From: Hydrogenophaga intermedia | Lineage (GTDB): Bacteria > Pseudomonadota > Gammaproteobacteria > Burkholderiales > Burkholderiaceae_C | Reading direction: 5' to 3' | Assembly (NCBI RefSeq): GCF_000723405.1 | Contig: NZ_CCAE010000028.1 | Coordinates: forward strand, 1-55,751 | Length of the DNA stretch: 55,751 nucleotides | Shown here: in pieces, positions 33,636 through 41,750 of the stretch | How the letters are laid out: every line of letters starts with the position of its first letter | How positions within the stretch are numbered: position 1 is the stretch's first letter | Translations under genes and position numbers: made by a program | Notes under the pieces: generated by a model | What the model was told of the DNA's origin: nothing | What the model saw: the letters and a program-made list of their open reading frames with translations, nothing else | Databases searched by the model: none

Positions 33636-34451
33636 TCATTTCCCTCCGAACAGGCGCTTGAAGAAGCCTGATTTTTCGGCCTCGATGAAGCGCAGGGGCT
33701 TGTCGTGGCCGAGGAAGCGGTCGATCACGTCGCCGTAGGCCTCCGCCACGTCGCTGCCCTTGAGGTGGATGGCCGGCGTGCCCTGGTTGGACGCGGTCAG
33801 CACGGATTCGCTCTCGGGGATGACGCCGATGAGCGGGATGCGCAGGATGTCCTGGATGTCCTGCAGGGAGAGCATCTGACCGTCGGCCACGCGCGAGGGG
33901 TTGTAGCGCGTGATGAGCAGGTGCTCCTTGATCGGGTCCTTGCCGTCGATGGCGCGGCGGGTCTTGCTGGAGAGCATGCCCAGGATGCGATCGGAGTCGC
34001 GCACGCTGGAGACCTCGGGGTTGGTCACCACCAGGGCCTCGTCGGCGTAGTGCATGGCCATGAGGGCGCCGGCCTCGATGCCGGCGGGCGAATCGCACAC
34101 GATGTAGTCGAAGCCCATGCCGCTGAGGTCGTCGAGCACGCGCTTGACGCCTTCCTGGTTGAGGGCGTCCTTGTCGCGCGTCTGGCTGGCGGCCAGGATG
34201 AACAGGTTCTCGACCTGCTTGTCCTTGATGAGCGCCTGGTTGAGGTTGGCCTCACCCTGGATGACGTTGATCAGGTCGTACACCACGCGGCGCTCGCAGC
34301 CCATGATGAGGTCGAGGTTGCGCAGGCCGACGTCGAAGTCGATGACCGCGGTCTTGTGGCCGCGCAGGGCCAGGCCCGTGGCAAAGCTTGCGCTGGTGGT
34401 GGTCTTGCCCACCCCTCCCTTGCCGGAGGTGACGACGACGATTCGGGTCAT
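33636..34451 (-). CDS. minD: Septum site-determining ATPase MinD
   Basis: 271 aa. It has the deviant Walker A GKGGVGKTT (residues 10-18), Walker B-type VIDFDVGLRNLDLIMG and the C-terminal membrane-targeting amphipathic helix KSGFFKRLFGGK. It recruits MinC to the membrane to block division at the poles. Middle gene of minCDE. Confidence 0.98.
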   Translation of the reverse strand: MTRIVVVTSGKGGVGKTTTSASFATGLALRGHKTAVIDFDVGLRNLDLIMGCERRVVYDLINVIQGEANLNQALIKDKQVENLFILAASQTRDKDALNQEGVKRVLDDLSGMGFDYIVCDSPAGIEAGALMAMHYADEALVVTNPEVSSVRDSDRILGMLSSKTRRAIDGKDPIKEHLLITRYNPSRVADGQMLSLQDIQDILRIPLIGVIPESESVLTASNQGTPAIHLKGSDVAEAYGDVIDRFLGHDKPLRFIEAEKSGFFKRLFGGK

Positions 34452-34480
34452 GGAATGGCTCCGTGGATGCGTGTGAAGGT

Positions 34481-35242
34481 TCAGGTGGACAGGGCGTCGA
34501 TGACGAGCCGGTCGCCCTCGGCGTTGCTGAGCAGGCGCACCTGCGCGGGCTTGCCGTGCAGGGCCTCGGGCAACGGCACCTCGCTGGTGCGGTAGACGCC
34601 CGCGATGGAGATGAGTTCGGGCGCCATGGCCAGGGAGAAGATGCGCGCCTGCGCATTGCCACGCGCACCCGCCATGGCCTTGCCGCGCAGCGGTGCGTAC
34701 ACGTGGATGTGGCCGTCGGCGATGACCTCTGCACCGGGATTGACCATGGCCATGACCACGAGGTCGCCGCCGCGCGCGTAGACCTGCTGGCCCGAGCGCA
34801 AGGGCTTGTCGATGACCAGGGCGCCAGGGGCCGGGACGGGTGGCGGCGGTGGCACCGCCACGGGCGCGGCGCTGGCGGACGGCTCAGGGGCCTTGCCCTG
34901 GCGAGTGAGCAGCGGCGCATCGGCCAGGGGCAGGCCGGCGGCCTGGGCCGCGGCGCGCTGGGCGTCACCGGCCACGTTCACGGCCACGGGGCGCAGGCGG
35001 TGCGCGCGCAACAGCTCGCTCACCTGCAACAGGTCGGGCAGAGCCTCGTCGCCGCTCAGGCCTTGCAGGTCGATAAGCAGCGGGTCGTGGTCGAAGAAGT
35101 CGGGCTGGTCGCCGTAGCGCTGGCCGAACTCGCGGCGCAGCAGATCGAGGTCGCCCGACTTGAGCAGCAGCGCCAGCAGCGGCAGGTGAACGCTCTTGAG
35201 ATCGAAACTGGCGGGCGCTTGGCCGCCGAGGGACACGGGCAT
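34481..35242 (-). CDS. minC: Septum formation inhibitor MinC
   Basis: 253 aa. The N-terminal FtsZ-inhibiting domain (about 1-110) is joined by a Pro/Ala-rich linker (about 115-150) to the C-terminal beta-helical domain (SGQQVYARGGDLVVMAMVNP, then GAEVIADGHIHVYAPLRG). It is the first gene of minCDE, so its promoter lies in the repeat-bearing stretch at 35243-35564. A TACACT hexamer on the minus strand (35289-35294) is a possible -10. Confidence 0.96.
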   Translation of the reverse strand: MPVSLGGQAPASFDLKSVHLPLLALLLKSGDLDLLRREFGQRYGDQPDFFDHDPLLIDLQGLSGDEALPDLLQVSELLRAHRLRPVAVNVAGDAQRAAAQAAGLPLADAPLLTRQGKAPEPSASAAPVAVPPPPPVPAPGALVIDKPLRSGQQVYARGGDLVVMAMVNPGAEVIADGHIHVYAPLRGKAMAGARGNAQARIFSLAMAPELISIAGVYRTSEVPLPEALHGKPAQVRLLSNAEGDRLVIDALST

Positions 35243-35564
35243 TGCTAGGGTCTGCTCACTCGGCCAATGGGCACGGCGAAAGCCGCGCAGTGTAGCAGCG
35301 GGTACAGGCGCCTTTGTGAGCAGCTGTCACCGGATGTTGGAACAAAGCTGTGGGTATTTCCGGGACAAGCAGGGACTTGTCCACAGATCGGGCGCGTGGC
35401 CGCGTGTTGTCCCCATTCGTGTGCCAGGTTCGGGCGGGTACTTCACACAGACTTGTCAGGATCGAAAAATCCTTGTCACGAAAGGACAAGGGGCGCTTGT
35501 CCACAGCGGACGGCGCCCCTTATCTACTACAACTAATTTAAGTAATTGATTCAGTAAGAAGAAG
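35243..35564. other. Non-coding stretch between minC and the Spy-like gene
   Basis: About 320 bp with no supported gene; short frames across it have no family features. It has lower GC at its right end. It holds the promoter region of minCDE, the CTTGTCC repeat set (35363-35506), and a 9-bp stem AAGGGGCGC / GCGCCCCTT with a 16-nt loop (35488-35521). That stem could be the 3' end of the Spy-like transcript, but lacks a clear T-run. Confidence 0.6.
35363..35506. repeat. CTTGTCC/CTTGTCA repeat set with two matching dyads
   Basis: GGACAAG-N6-CTTGTCCACAG (35363-35386) and GGACAAG-N5-CTTGTCCACAG (35484-35506) are near-identical inverted repeats about 120 bp apart. Between them lie single copies GTTGTCC (about 35405), CTTGTCA (about 35452) and CTTGTCA (about 35472). 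TTGTCCACA differs by one base from the DnaA-box consensus TTATCCACA. The set looks like a cluster of binding sites for one DNA-binding protein. Confidence 0.6.
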
Positions 35565-36164
35565 TCAGAGACGGGGTTGGCGGGGTTCGCCATGGCCTTT
35601 GAAGCCCTGGCCGCCGTGGTTCATGGGGCCGCCGCGGTGGCCCACGTGCCTCGCACCGCCGATGCCCATGCCACGTTGCGCATCGAAGGCCTTTTGCTGC
35701 GGAGGCGTGAGCTGCGCGTAGAACTGGCGGATCGCGTCGTGGCGTTGGGCCATCTGGCGGTCACGCTCGGCCTTCATGGCGTCCAGGCGGTCCAGGCGCT
35801 GCGGCGTGCTGAGCTTGGCCCAGTCCGCGCGGCTGAGGCGTTCACCACCGGCGGAGCGGGCGGCGGGTTTCGTCTTGGAGAGGAAGTCGTTCCAGGCCGA
35901 TTCCTGTTCAGGGCGCAACTGCAGGCTGTCTTTCAGGCGCGACTGGTGCTCGGCGATGCGTTGCTGCATCCGTTCCATGCGCTGTGCGTGGCGCTGTGGG
36001 TCGTGGCGAGGGGCCTGCACCTGGGGCTTGGTGGCGCTGGCGGCGGGCGCCGGCTGGGCCGGGGTGCCGACGTTCTGCGCCAGGGCGCCGAAGGACAGGG
36101 CCGTGATGGCGGTGGCTGCGGCGGTCACGGCGAGGGCGCGGCGGCTGAAGATCGAGGGTTTCAT
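35565..36164 (-). CDS. Spy/CpxP-like periplasmic protein
   Basis: 199 aa from the ATG at 36164 (AAGGAG ribosome binding site). A signal peptide ends near ALAQ. The mature protein is helical and Gln/Arg-rich, with the LTxxQ-type motif LTPPQQKAFDAQR (about 160-172), as in Spy and CpxP chaperones. The last 30 residues are rich in His and Gly (RHVGHRGG, MNHGGQGFKGHGE), which could bind metal. It lies 46 bp after the cueR gene on the same strand, so it may belong to the copper response, although that is an inference from position. Confidence 0.78.
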   Translation of the reverse strand: MKPSIFSRRALAVTAAATAITALSFGALAQNVGTPAQPAPAASATKPQVQAPRHDPQRHAQRMERMQQRIAEHQSRLKDSLQLRPEQESAWNDFLSKTKPAARSAGGERLSRADWAKLSTPQRLDRLDAMKAERDRQMAQRHDAIRQFYAQLTPPQQKAFDAQRGMGIGGARHVGHRGGPMNHGGQGFKGHGEPRQPRL

Positions 36165-36209
36165 GGGCACTCCTTTGAACAATGGGACCACCGGCTGGTG
36201 GCGTGGGTC

Positions 36210-36692
36210 TCACTGTGCGCGGGCTCTGTGCAGCAAAGTGGCAGGCTCTGTGTGGTTCTTGTAAAGATCCATGTCAGCGCCACCGCCCAGGTCGTCGAGG
36301 ATGGGGCAGTCGGGACGGTCATTGCCGGGGCAGCGTTGCACCAGGTCCTGCAGGGTGCGGCGCATGGCTTCGAGCGCGGCGATGCGTTCGGCCAGCTCGT
36401 CGATGTGCTTCTGAGCGATGCGCTTGACGGTGTCGCTGCTGCGCCGCCGGTTGTGCCAGAGGTTCACCAGGTCGCGGATCTCATCGAGGGTGAAGCCCAT
36501 GTCGCGCGCGCGGCGGATGAAGCGCAGGGTGTGCACGTCGGATTCGGCGTACTGGCGGTAGTTGCTGTCGGTGCGCCGCACAGCGCCGAGCAGGCCCAGG
36601 CCTTCGTAGTGGCGCAGCATCTTGGGGGAGATGCCGCTGAGTTGCGCGGCCTGACCGATGTTGACCGGCCAGGCGGTGGCGAGGGTGTCCAT
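36210..36692 (-). CDS. cueR: Cu(I)-responsive regulator CueR, MerR family
   Basis: 160 aa from the ATG at 36692, which shares one base with the copZ stop (TGATG); a GTG one codon earlier is possible. It has a MerR winged helix (MLRHYEGLGLLG, NYRQY). The metal loop CPGNDRPDC places Cys121 and Cys129 seven residues apart, as in Cu(I)/Ag(I)-sensing CueR. It activates transcription by distorting promoters with a long spacer. The promoter at 36918-36948 fits exactly. A C-terminal tail of about 25 residues is longer than in E. coli CueR. Confidence 0.93.
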   Translation of the reverse strand: MDTLATAWPVNIGQAAQLSGISPKMLRHYEGLGLLGAVRRTDSNYRQYAESDVHTLRFIRRARDMGFTLDEIRDLVNLWHNRRRSSDTVKRIAQKHIDELAERIAALEAMRRTLQDLVQRCPGNDRPDCPILDDLGGGADMDLYKNHTEPATLLHRARAQ

Positions 36693-36889
36693 CACGCCGC
36701 TACCGCGTAGCCTTCTTCGCGAATGGCCGCGGCGATCTTCTCGCGCGAGGCGGTGCTGTCGACCTCGACGAGGTTCTGTGGCCGGTCGATGCGCACTTGG
36801 GCCTGGGGGTCGAGCTGCTTGATGGCGTTGGTGACGCTGCGCTCGCAGTGGCCGCAGGTCATGCCTTGGACGTTGAAGGTCTGGTTCAT
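36692..36889 (-). CDS. copZ: Copper chaperone CopZ, heavy-metal-associated domain
   Basis: 65 aa, a single HMA domain with the MTCGHC copper-binding motif (residues 10-15) and the typical YAVAA end. The start at 36889 has a GGAG site. It is co-transcribed with cueR from the CueR-type promoter. It carries Cu(I) in the cytoplasm, usually to a CopA ATPase, which is not encoded in this window. Confidence 0.94.
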   Translation of the reverse strand: MNQTFNVQGMTCGHCERSVTNAIKQLDPQAQVRIDRPQNLVEVDSTASREKIAAAIREEGYAVAA

Positions 36890-36917
36890 GGAAGAACTCC
36901 TGTGTGGGGGTGAAGGC

Positions 36918-36948
36918 ATTCTCAAGCTTGACATGGTGTCAAGGTCAA
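36918..36948 (-). promoter_or_regulatory. CueR-type promoter of copZ-cueR
   Basis: On the minus strand a -35 TTGACC (36943-36948) and a -10 GAGAAT (36918-36923) are 19 bp apart. That long spacer is the hallmark of MerR-family promoters. The spacer region holds the perfect dyad CTTGACA-CCA-TGTCAAG (36927-36943). Confidence 0.85.
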
Positions 36949-36977
36949 GCGTGCGGGTTTGCGATGTATTCATGCGC

Positions 36978-36991
36978 TTGACCTGCGTCAA
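36978..36991. promoter_or_regulatory. FNR/DNR-like dyad before the hemerythrin gene
   Basis: TTGAC-CTGC-GTCAA is a perfect 5-4-5 dyad. It has the architecture of FNR/ANR/DNR sites (TTGAT-N4-ATCAA) with one changed base per half. Its centre lies about 62 bp before the hemerythrin ATG, a suitable place for activation from about -41. It also resembles a second MerR-type dyad (CTTGAC-N4-GTCAAG), so identity is open. Confidence 0.45.
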
Positions 36992-37046
36992 GGCGCGGGC
37001 GGCCATCGCGTGGGAAGCTGTGAACTCCAGTCCGAGGAGACACGTC

Positions 37047-37628
37047 ATGAAACGCGACGCCCTGAGCACCATCCGCGACGAACACGCAAGCCTGTCGGCC
37101 ATGCTGCGTTCCATGCTCGTGATGATTGAACGAGGGCCGGAGACGGACGGTCCCGAGCGCTTCTTCGATGTGCTGCGCGCGATGCTGTTCTACATCGGCG
37201 AGTTTCCCGAACGGCTGCATCACCCGAAAGAGTCGGACCTGCTGTTTCCGCGCGTGGCGCGCGCCGCGCCACACACGATGGAAGCGATCCAGCGCCTGGA
37301 AAAAGACCACCTGGGTGGTGAGAACCGCGTGCGCGAGCTGATGCACCTGTTGTTGGCCTGGGAGTACCTGGGCGAACCCCGGCGCCGCGAGTTCGTGAGC
37401 GAGGCGAAGGACTACGTGAACTTCTACCTGGCCCACATGAAGCTGGAGGAACAGGTGGTGCTGCCCGCCGCCGAGCAATGTCTCGATGAGGCCGATCGCC
37501 GCGCGCTGGACTCGGCCTTCGCCAAGCACGTGGACCCCTTGAGTGCCGAGGGTTCGCGCGATCCGGCCTTCGACCGCTTGTTCACGCGCATCGTTCGCCT
37601 GGCGCCGTCGCCCGTGGGCGTGGGCTGA
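37047..37628 (+). CDS. Hemerythrin-domain protein
   Basis: 193 aa from the ATG at 37047 (GAGGAGA ribosome binding site). The helical bundle carries candidate di-iron ligands in DEHASL, HHPKESDLLFPRV, EKDHLGGE and HMKLEEQVVLP, the order of bacterial hemerythrins. Such proteins bind oxygen or sense and detoxify NO or oxygen. It is divergent from copZ-cueR and preceded by an FNR-like dyad. The C-terminal 40 residues are less conserved. Confidence 0.88.
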   Translation: MKRDALSTIRDEHASLSAMLRSMLVMIERGPETDGPERFFDVLRAMLFYIGEFPERLHHPKESDLLFPRVARAAPHTMEAIQRLEKDHLGGENRVRELMHLLLAWEYLGEPRRREFVSEAKDYVNFYLAHMKLEEQVVLPAAEQCLDEADRRALDSAFAKHVDPLSAEGSRDPAFDRLFTRIVRLAPSPVGVG

Positions 37629-37631
37629 GGC

Positions 37632-38996
37632 TCAGTCGGCCAACGCGACGAGCAGTTCGTCGAACACGGCCAGAAGTCGCTCCACGTCGGTTGGCGTGGT
37701 GGCGGGGCTGGCGAGCATCATGTTGTGGAAGGGTGTGAGCAGCACACCGCGGTTGAGCATGAACAGGTGGGTCAGCGATTCCAGTTCGCCTTGCGCGAGT
37801 TCGCGCACGTCCTGTGCGTGGCGCGGCGTGCGTGGCATGAACTGAAGCTCCAGCCGCGCGCCCAGCCGCGTCACGGTCCAGGGGCGGCCGGCGGCGCGCA
37901 GGCGCTTCACCAGGCCGTCCTGCAACAGTGCGGCGATGGCCAGCATGTGCGCGTAGTTCGCTTCGGTGTGCAGGTGGGTGAGCGCTGCTTCCAGTGCGGC
38001 CATGGCCAGTGCATTGCCCGAGAGGGTGGTGCCGATGCCGCTGTGACCCTCTGGTGCGGCCTCCTTGGCACGCACCATGCGCTGAGCCAGCGCGGTCGTC
38101 ACGCCGTACACCGCGCAGGGCAGGCCGCCAGCCACGGCCTTGCCGACCACGACGGCGTCGGGCTCGAGACCATGGGCGCGGGCGTAGCCGCCGAGCGCTG
38201 TGGAGATGGTGTGAGTCTCGTCCATGACGAACAGCGTGCCGTGGCGGCGGCAGAGTTCGCGCGCGACGGGCCAGTAACCCGTGTTCGGTGGGATCAGGCC
38301 GCAGTTGGTCAGGGCGGGCTCGGCCAGCAGGCAGGCCACGTCGTGGCGCGCGAGCGCGGCCTCGAGCGCGGCGAGGTCGTTGAACGGCACCACGCGTGTG
38401 TGGGCGTGGTGGTTGTGCACCTGGCCCAGCAAGGAAGGGCGACGCACCGTGGTGCCCGAAGCCACGTCCAGGTCCACGAGGGTGTCGTCCACCGCGCCGT
38501 GGTAGCAGCCGTCGAACACCAGCACCTGGGGCCGGCCGGTGGTGGCGCGCGCCCAGCGGAGCAGGAAGCGGTTGGCGTCGCTGGCCGACAGCGCCAGTTG
38601 CCACACCGGCAGGCCGAACACGCGCTGCAGGGCCTCGCCCACGGCCACGGTGTGCGTGGACGGCAGCATGCAGGTCAGGCCCCGTTCGGCCTGTTGCGCG
38701 ATGGCCTGTGCCAGCGGCTCGGGGCTGTGGCCGAACATGGCGCCGGTGTCGCCGAGGCAGAAGTCGCTGTAGCGCAGGCCGTCGGCGCAGAACAGCGCGG
38801 CACCCTGGGCCCGCTCGACCGCGAGCGTGGCGGGGCCGGGCCAGTCGCGCATCCAGTGCAGGGGCACGCCGAAGAGGAAGTGGGCGCGCGCGGCCTCGGC
38901 CTGGGCCATGGAGCGCGGGTGCGTGGCGACGAAGCGTTCAGATTCCTGGCGCCGCAGCGCCGCCAGTCGTTCGGAAGGAATGGCCAGGGCGTTCAT
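37632..38996 (-). CDS. Class III PLP-dependent aminotransferase
   Basis: 454 aa. It has FDGCYHG (161-167), FVMDETHTI with Asp259 contacting the pyridine ring, and VVVGKAVAGGLPCAVYG with the Schiff-base Lys286. The sequence has features of glutamate-1-semialdehyde aminomutase relatives and omega-amino acid transaminases. Substrate is not predictable. It is convergent with the hemerythrin gene (3 bp apart) and divergent from the MFS transporter. An N-terminal helix of about 40 residues precedes the family core. Confidence 0.83.
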   Translation of the reverse strand: MNALAIPSERLAALRRQESERFVATHPRSMAQAEAARAHFLFGVPLHWMRDWPGPATLAVERAQGAALFCADGLRYSDFCLGDTGAMFGHSPEPLAQAIAQQAERGLTCMLPSTHTVAVGEALQRVFGLPVWQLALSASDANRFLLRWARATTGRPQVLVFDGCYHGAVDDTLVDLDVASGTTVRRPSLLGQVHNHHAHTRVVPFNDLAALEAALARHDVACLLAEPALTNCGLIPPNTGYWPVARELCRRHGTLFVMDETHTISTALGGYARAHGLEPDAVVVGKAVAGGLPCAVYGVTTALAQRMVRAKEAAPEGHSGIGTTLSGNALAMAALEAALTHLHTEANYAHMLAIAALLQDGLVKRLRAAGRPWTVTRLGARLELQFMPRTPRHAQDVRELAQGELESLTHLFMLNRGVLLTPFHNMMLASPATTPTDVERLLAVFDELLVALAD

Positions 38997-39103
38997 GCGG
39001 CCACTCTACGGCCTGCGGCGCGATCGGCACAGGGCCAGTGCGCGGCGGGGTTGAAGGACCGGCGCGACAGTGGGTGCGGGCGCCTGCGCCCACAATGCCG
39101 GCC

Positions 39104-40312
39104 ATGCCCTTGCCGACACCTCTGTCGCCACCGATGCCGTTGATGCGCCTGGCCCTGGCCCTGTCGCTCGGGGCGGCCGTGTCGCTGGGTGTGACGCGCT
39201 TCGCCTACGGCCTGTTGCTGCCACCCATGCGCGACGACCTGGGCTGGAGCTACACGCTGGCGGGCACCATGAACACGGTCAACGCGGTGGGCTATCTGGT
39301 GGGTGCGCTGTTGACGCCGGTGCTGATGCGTCGTGCGGGGCCATCGGCGTTGTTCCTGTGGGGTGGGTGGCTAGCCACGCTGCTGATGGGTGTGGCGGGC
39401 TTTCTGGTGGCGCCGGAGGCGCTGCTCGCTCAGCGCCTGCTGGCGGGTGTGCTGAGCGCGTTCCAGTTCATCGCGGGTGGCCTGCTCGCGGCGCGCCTGG
39501 CCGCACGCGACATCGCGCGTGGCAGCCTGCTGTTGAGCCTGTACTACGGCGGCGCGGGCCTGGGCATCATCGCCTCGGCGCTGGCGGTGCCGCTGATGTT
39601 GCAGGTGGCTGCCACGCAGCCGCACGCCTGGGCCTGGGCGTGGTGGGGTCTGGCCGTGCTGTGCGCGCTGGCCTCGGTCTTCATGGCCTGGCCCGTGCGG
39701 GTGCTAGACGAACCGCCGGCGCCGGTGGGTGAAGTGGTGGGCGCAGCGGCCGGCCCGCCGTCCGTGCGTCTGCGCGACATGGGCTGGTTGCTGCTGGGCT
39801 ACGGGCTGTTCGGCGCGGGCTACATCGGCTACATGACCTTCTCGGTCGCGCTGCTGCGCGATCAGGGCCTGTCGGCGCTGGGCATCACCACGTACTTCAC
39901 GCTGCTGGGCGTGGCGGTGGTGGTGGCGCCGCGCGTGTGGGCCGGCCTGCTCGACCGCGAACGCGGTGGCGGCGCCTTTGCGCGACTGAACGCGCTGCTG
40001 GCGGTGGCGGCGTTGATGCCGGTGCTGGCCAGCGGCTGGGTGGTGGCGCTGGTGTCGGGCCTGCTGTTCGGCCTGTGTTTTCTGTCGGTGGTGGCCTCGA
40101 CCACGGCCTTCGTGCGCCACAACCTGCCGCCCGCGTCGTGGGCGCGGGGCATCAGCAGCTTCACCATCTGCTTCGCGGTGGGGCACATCGTGGGCCCGGT
40201 GCTCACGGGGCTGATCAGCGATGGGCCGGGCGGTCTGGCGCGAGGCCTGGTGTTCTCCGCCTTGGCACTGGCGCTGGGGGCCGCGTTCGCGTGGCGCCAG
40301 CGCCCGCTGTAA
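39104..40312 (+). CDS. YbfB/YjiJ-family MFS transporter
   Basis: 402 aa from the ATG at 39104; a further in-frame ATG lies at 39095. There are twelve predicted helices. The first helix has LSLGAAVSLGVTRFAYGLLLPPM followed by RDDLGWSY, characteristic of this family. Substrate is unknown. A CACAAT hexamer lies 7 nt before the ATG with no ribosome binding site, suggesting a very short leader. Confidence 0.88.
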   Translation: MPLPTPLSPPMPLMRLALALSLGAAVSLGVTRFAYGLLLPPMRDDLGWSYTLAGTMNTVNAVGYLVGALLTPVLMRRAGPSALFLWGGWLATLLMGVAGFLVAPEALLAQRLLAGVLSAFQFIAGGLLAARLAARDIARGSLLLSLYYGGAGLGIIASALAVPLMLQVAATQPHAWAWAWWGLAVLCALASVFMAWPVRVLDEPPAPVGEVVGAAAGPPSVRLRDMGWLLLGYGLFGAGYIGYMTFSVALLRDQGLSALGITTYFTLLGVAVVVAPRVWAGLLDRERGGGAFARLNALLAVAALMPVLASGWVVALVSGLLFGLCFLSVVASTTAFVRHNLPPASWARGISSFTICFAVGHIVGPVLTGLISDGPGGLARGLVFSALALALGAAFAWRQRPL

Positions 40313-40382
40313 GGGCTTCGCGTCGCCTCGGACGGCATGACTTCCTCAAGCGGAGTCGACTGGCCCTGGGCACAATTTCGGC

Positions 40383-41693
40383 ATGCGCCGATCCGCCCGC
40401 CTCACCCTGTGGTTCCTGTTGCCCGTGCTGCTGCTCGCGGGCCTGCTGTTCGCGCTGCAGCGCTGGGTGACGAGCGAGGGCTTTCGCGATCGCCTGGCGG
40501 CCGAGGCGAGCGAGTTGCTGGGCGCGCCGGTGCGTGCGCAGGCCATTGGCCTGGCACTGTGGCCGGTGCCCGGCGTGGCGGTGGACGGGCTGAGCATCCA
40601 GGCGCGCACGCCGCTGTCGCTGCAGCGGGTGGAGCTGCGGCCGCGCTGGTCGGCTCTGCTGGCCGGGCAACTGCGTGTGCAGACGCTGGTGGTGCGCCAG
40701 GCGGTGCTGCCCGAGGCCACCATCGCACTGCTGGGCGCGCGCGTGGGCGCGGCGCAGGCCTCACCGGCCGGGGCCGCGGATGAGGGCACCGACGACGCCA
40801 TCGATTTTTCGTTGCTGCCGCGCGAGCTGGTGCTCGACGAGGTGAGCTGGTTGGCGGCCCATGGCGCGCGCACCACGGTGAACGCCGACCTGCGGTTCTC
40901 CGAGGACGGCTGGCCCGCCAAGGCCGAGCTGGCGATCGTGGGCGGTGCGTTGCGCGGCACCACGGCCACGCTGAGGCGCGAGGGCGAGGCCACGGCCTGG
41001 GCGCTGGACGCGCGCGTGGGTGGTGGCCGGGTGCGCGGACCGATCGAGGTGAAACTGCCCGAGCCCGGCGCGAAGGAACGGCGCGTGGTGCTCGATGGTT
41101 CGCTGCGCACCGAGGGCGTGGAGGTATCGGCCCTGACAGCGCCGAGCAAGCCGCTCACGGGCCGCCTGCAGGCCGAGACCACGTTGGGCGCGCGCTTTCC
41201 CGAGCGCGTGAGCGCGGACGCGCTGGTGAACGCACTGCGCAGCGACACGCGCTTCACGGTGACTGGCGCCACGCTGCACGGCCTGGATCTGTTGCGGGCG
41301 GTGAGCACGGTGGGCCTGTCCAGCGGTGGGCTCACCCAGCTCGACACGCTGGCGGGTCAGGTGGCCACGCGGGGCAAGGCCATCCAGTTGTCGAACCTGG
41401 TGGCGAGTTCGGGCCTGTTGGCGGCCACAGGCGACGTGGCGATCTCACCGAATCGCGCGTTGTCGGGCCGTGTGCGCGTGGACGTGACGCGTGGCGCCAC
41501 GGCCGGTGTGGTGGGCGTGCCGCTGGCGGTGGGCGGCACGCTGGACGACCCGCAGGTGACGCTCACGCGCGCCGCGCTGCTGGGCGCGGCCATCGGCACC
41601 GCAGTGATGCCGGGCGTGGGCACTGGGGCCGGCGCCAACCTCGGCGATCGACTGAGTGAAGGCCTAAAGGACCTGTTCGGCGAGAAGCGGTAG
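40383..41693 (+). CDS. AsmA-like envelope protein
   Basis: 436 aa. A single N-terminal membrane helix (LTLWFLLPVLLLAGLLFAL) is followed by a long periplasmic beta-rich part. The AsmA-type motifs are GAPVRAQAIGLALWPVPGVAVDGLSI near the N-terminus and LSGRVRVDV, VGVPLAVGGTLDDPQVTLT near the C-terminus. AsmA-family proteins are implicated in lipid transport or outer-membrane assembly. It follows the MFS gene by 70 bp but has its own CACAAT element 6 nt before the ATG. Confidence 0.8.
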   Translation: MRRSARLTLWFLLPVLLLAGLLFALQRWVTSEGFRDRLAAEASELLGAPVRAQAIGLALWPVPGVAVDGLSIQARTPLSLQRVELRPRWSALLAGQLRVQTLVVRQAVLPEATIALLGARVGAAQASPAGAADEGTDDAIDFSLLPRELVLDEVSWLAAHGARTTVNADLRFSEDGWPAKAELAIVGGALRGTTATLRREGEATAWALDARVGGGRVRGPIEVKLPEPGAKERRVVLDGSLRTEGVEVSALTAPSKPLTGRLQAETTLGARFPERVSADALVNALRSDTRFTVTGATLHGLDLLRAVSTVGLSSGGLTQLDTLAGQVATRGKAIQLSNLVASSGLLAATGDVAISPNRALSGRVRVDVTRGATAGVVGVPLAVGGTLDDPQVTLTRAALLGAAIGTAVMPGVGTGAGANLGDRLSEGLKDLFGEKR

Positions 41694-41750
41694 CTCCGCG
41701 CGTCTGCGCGGGACTTGTGTTCGGGCGCCCGGCCGGACGCTCGGCGAGGG

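Noticed and set aside
35363..35506. Replication origin
   Set aside because: Despite DnaA-box-like sequences there is no dnaA, dnaN, gidA or rpmH nearby and no long AT-rich unwinding region.
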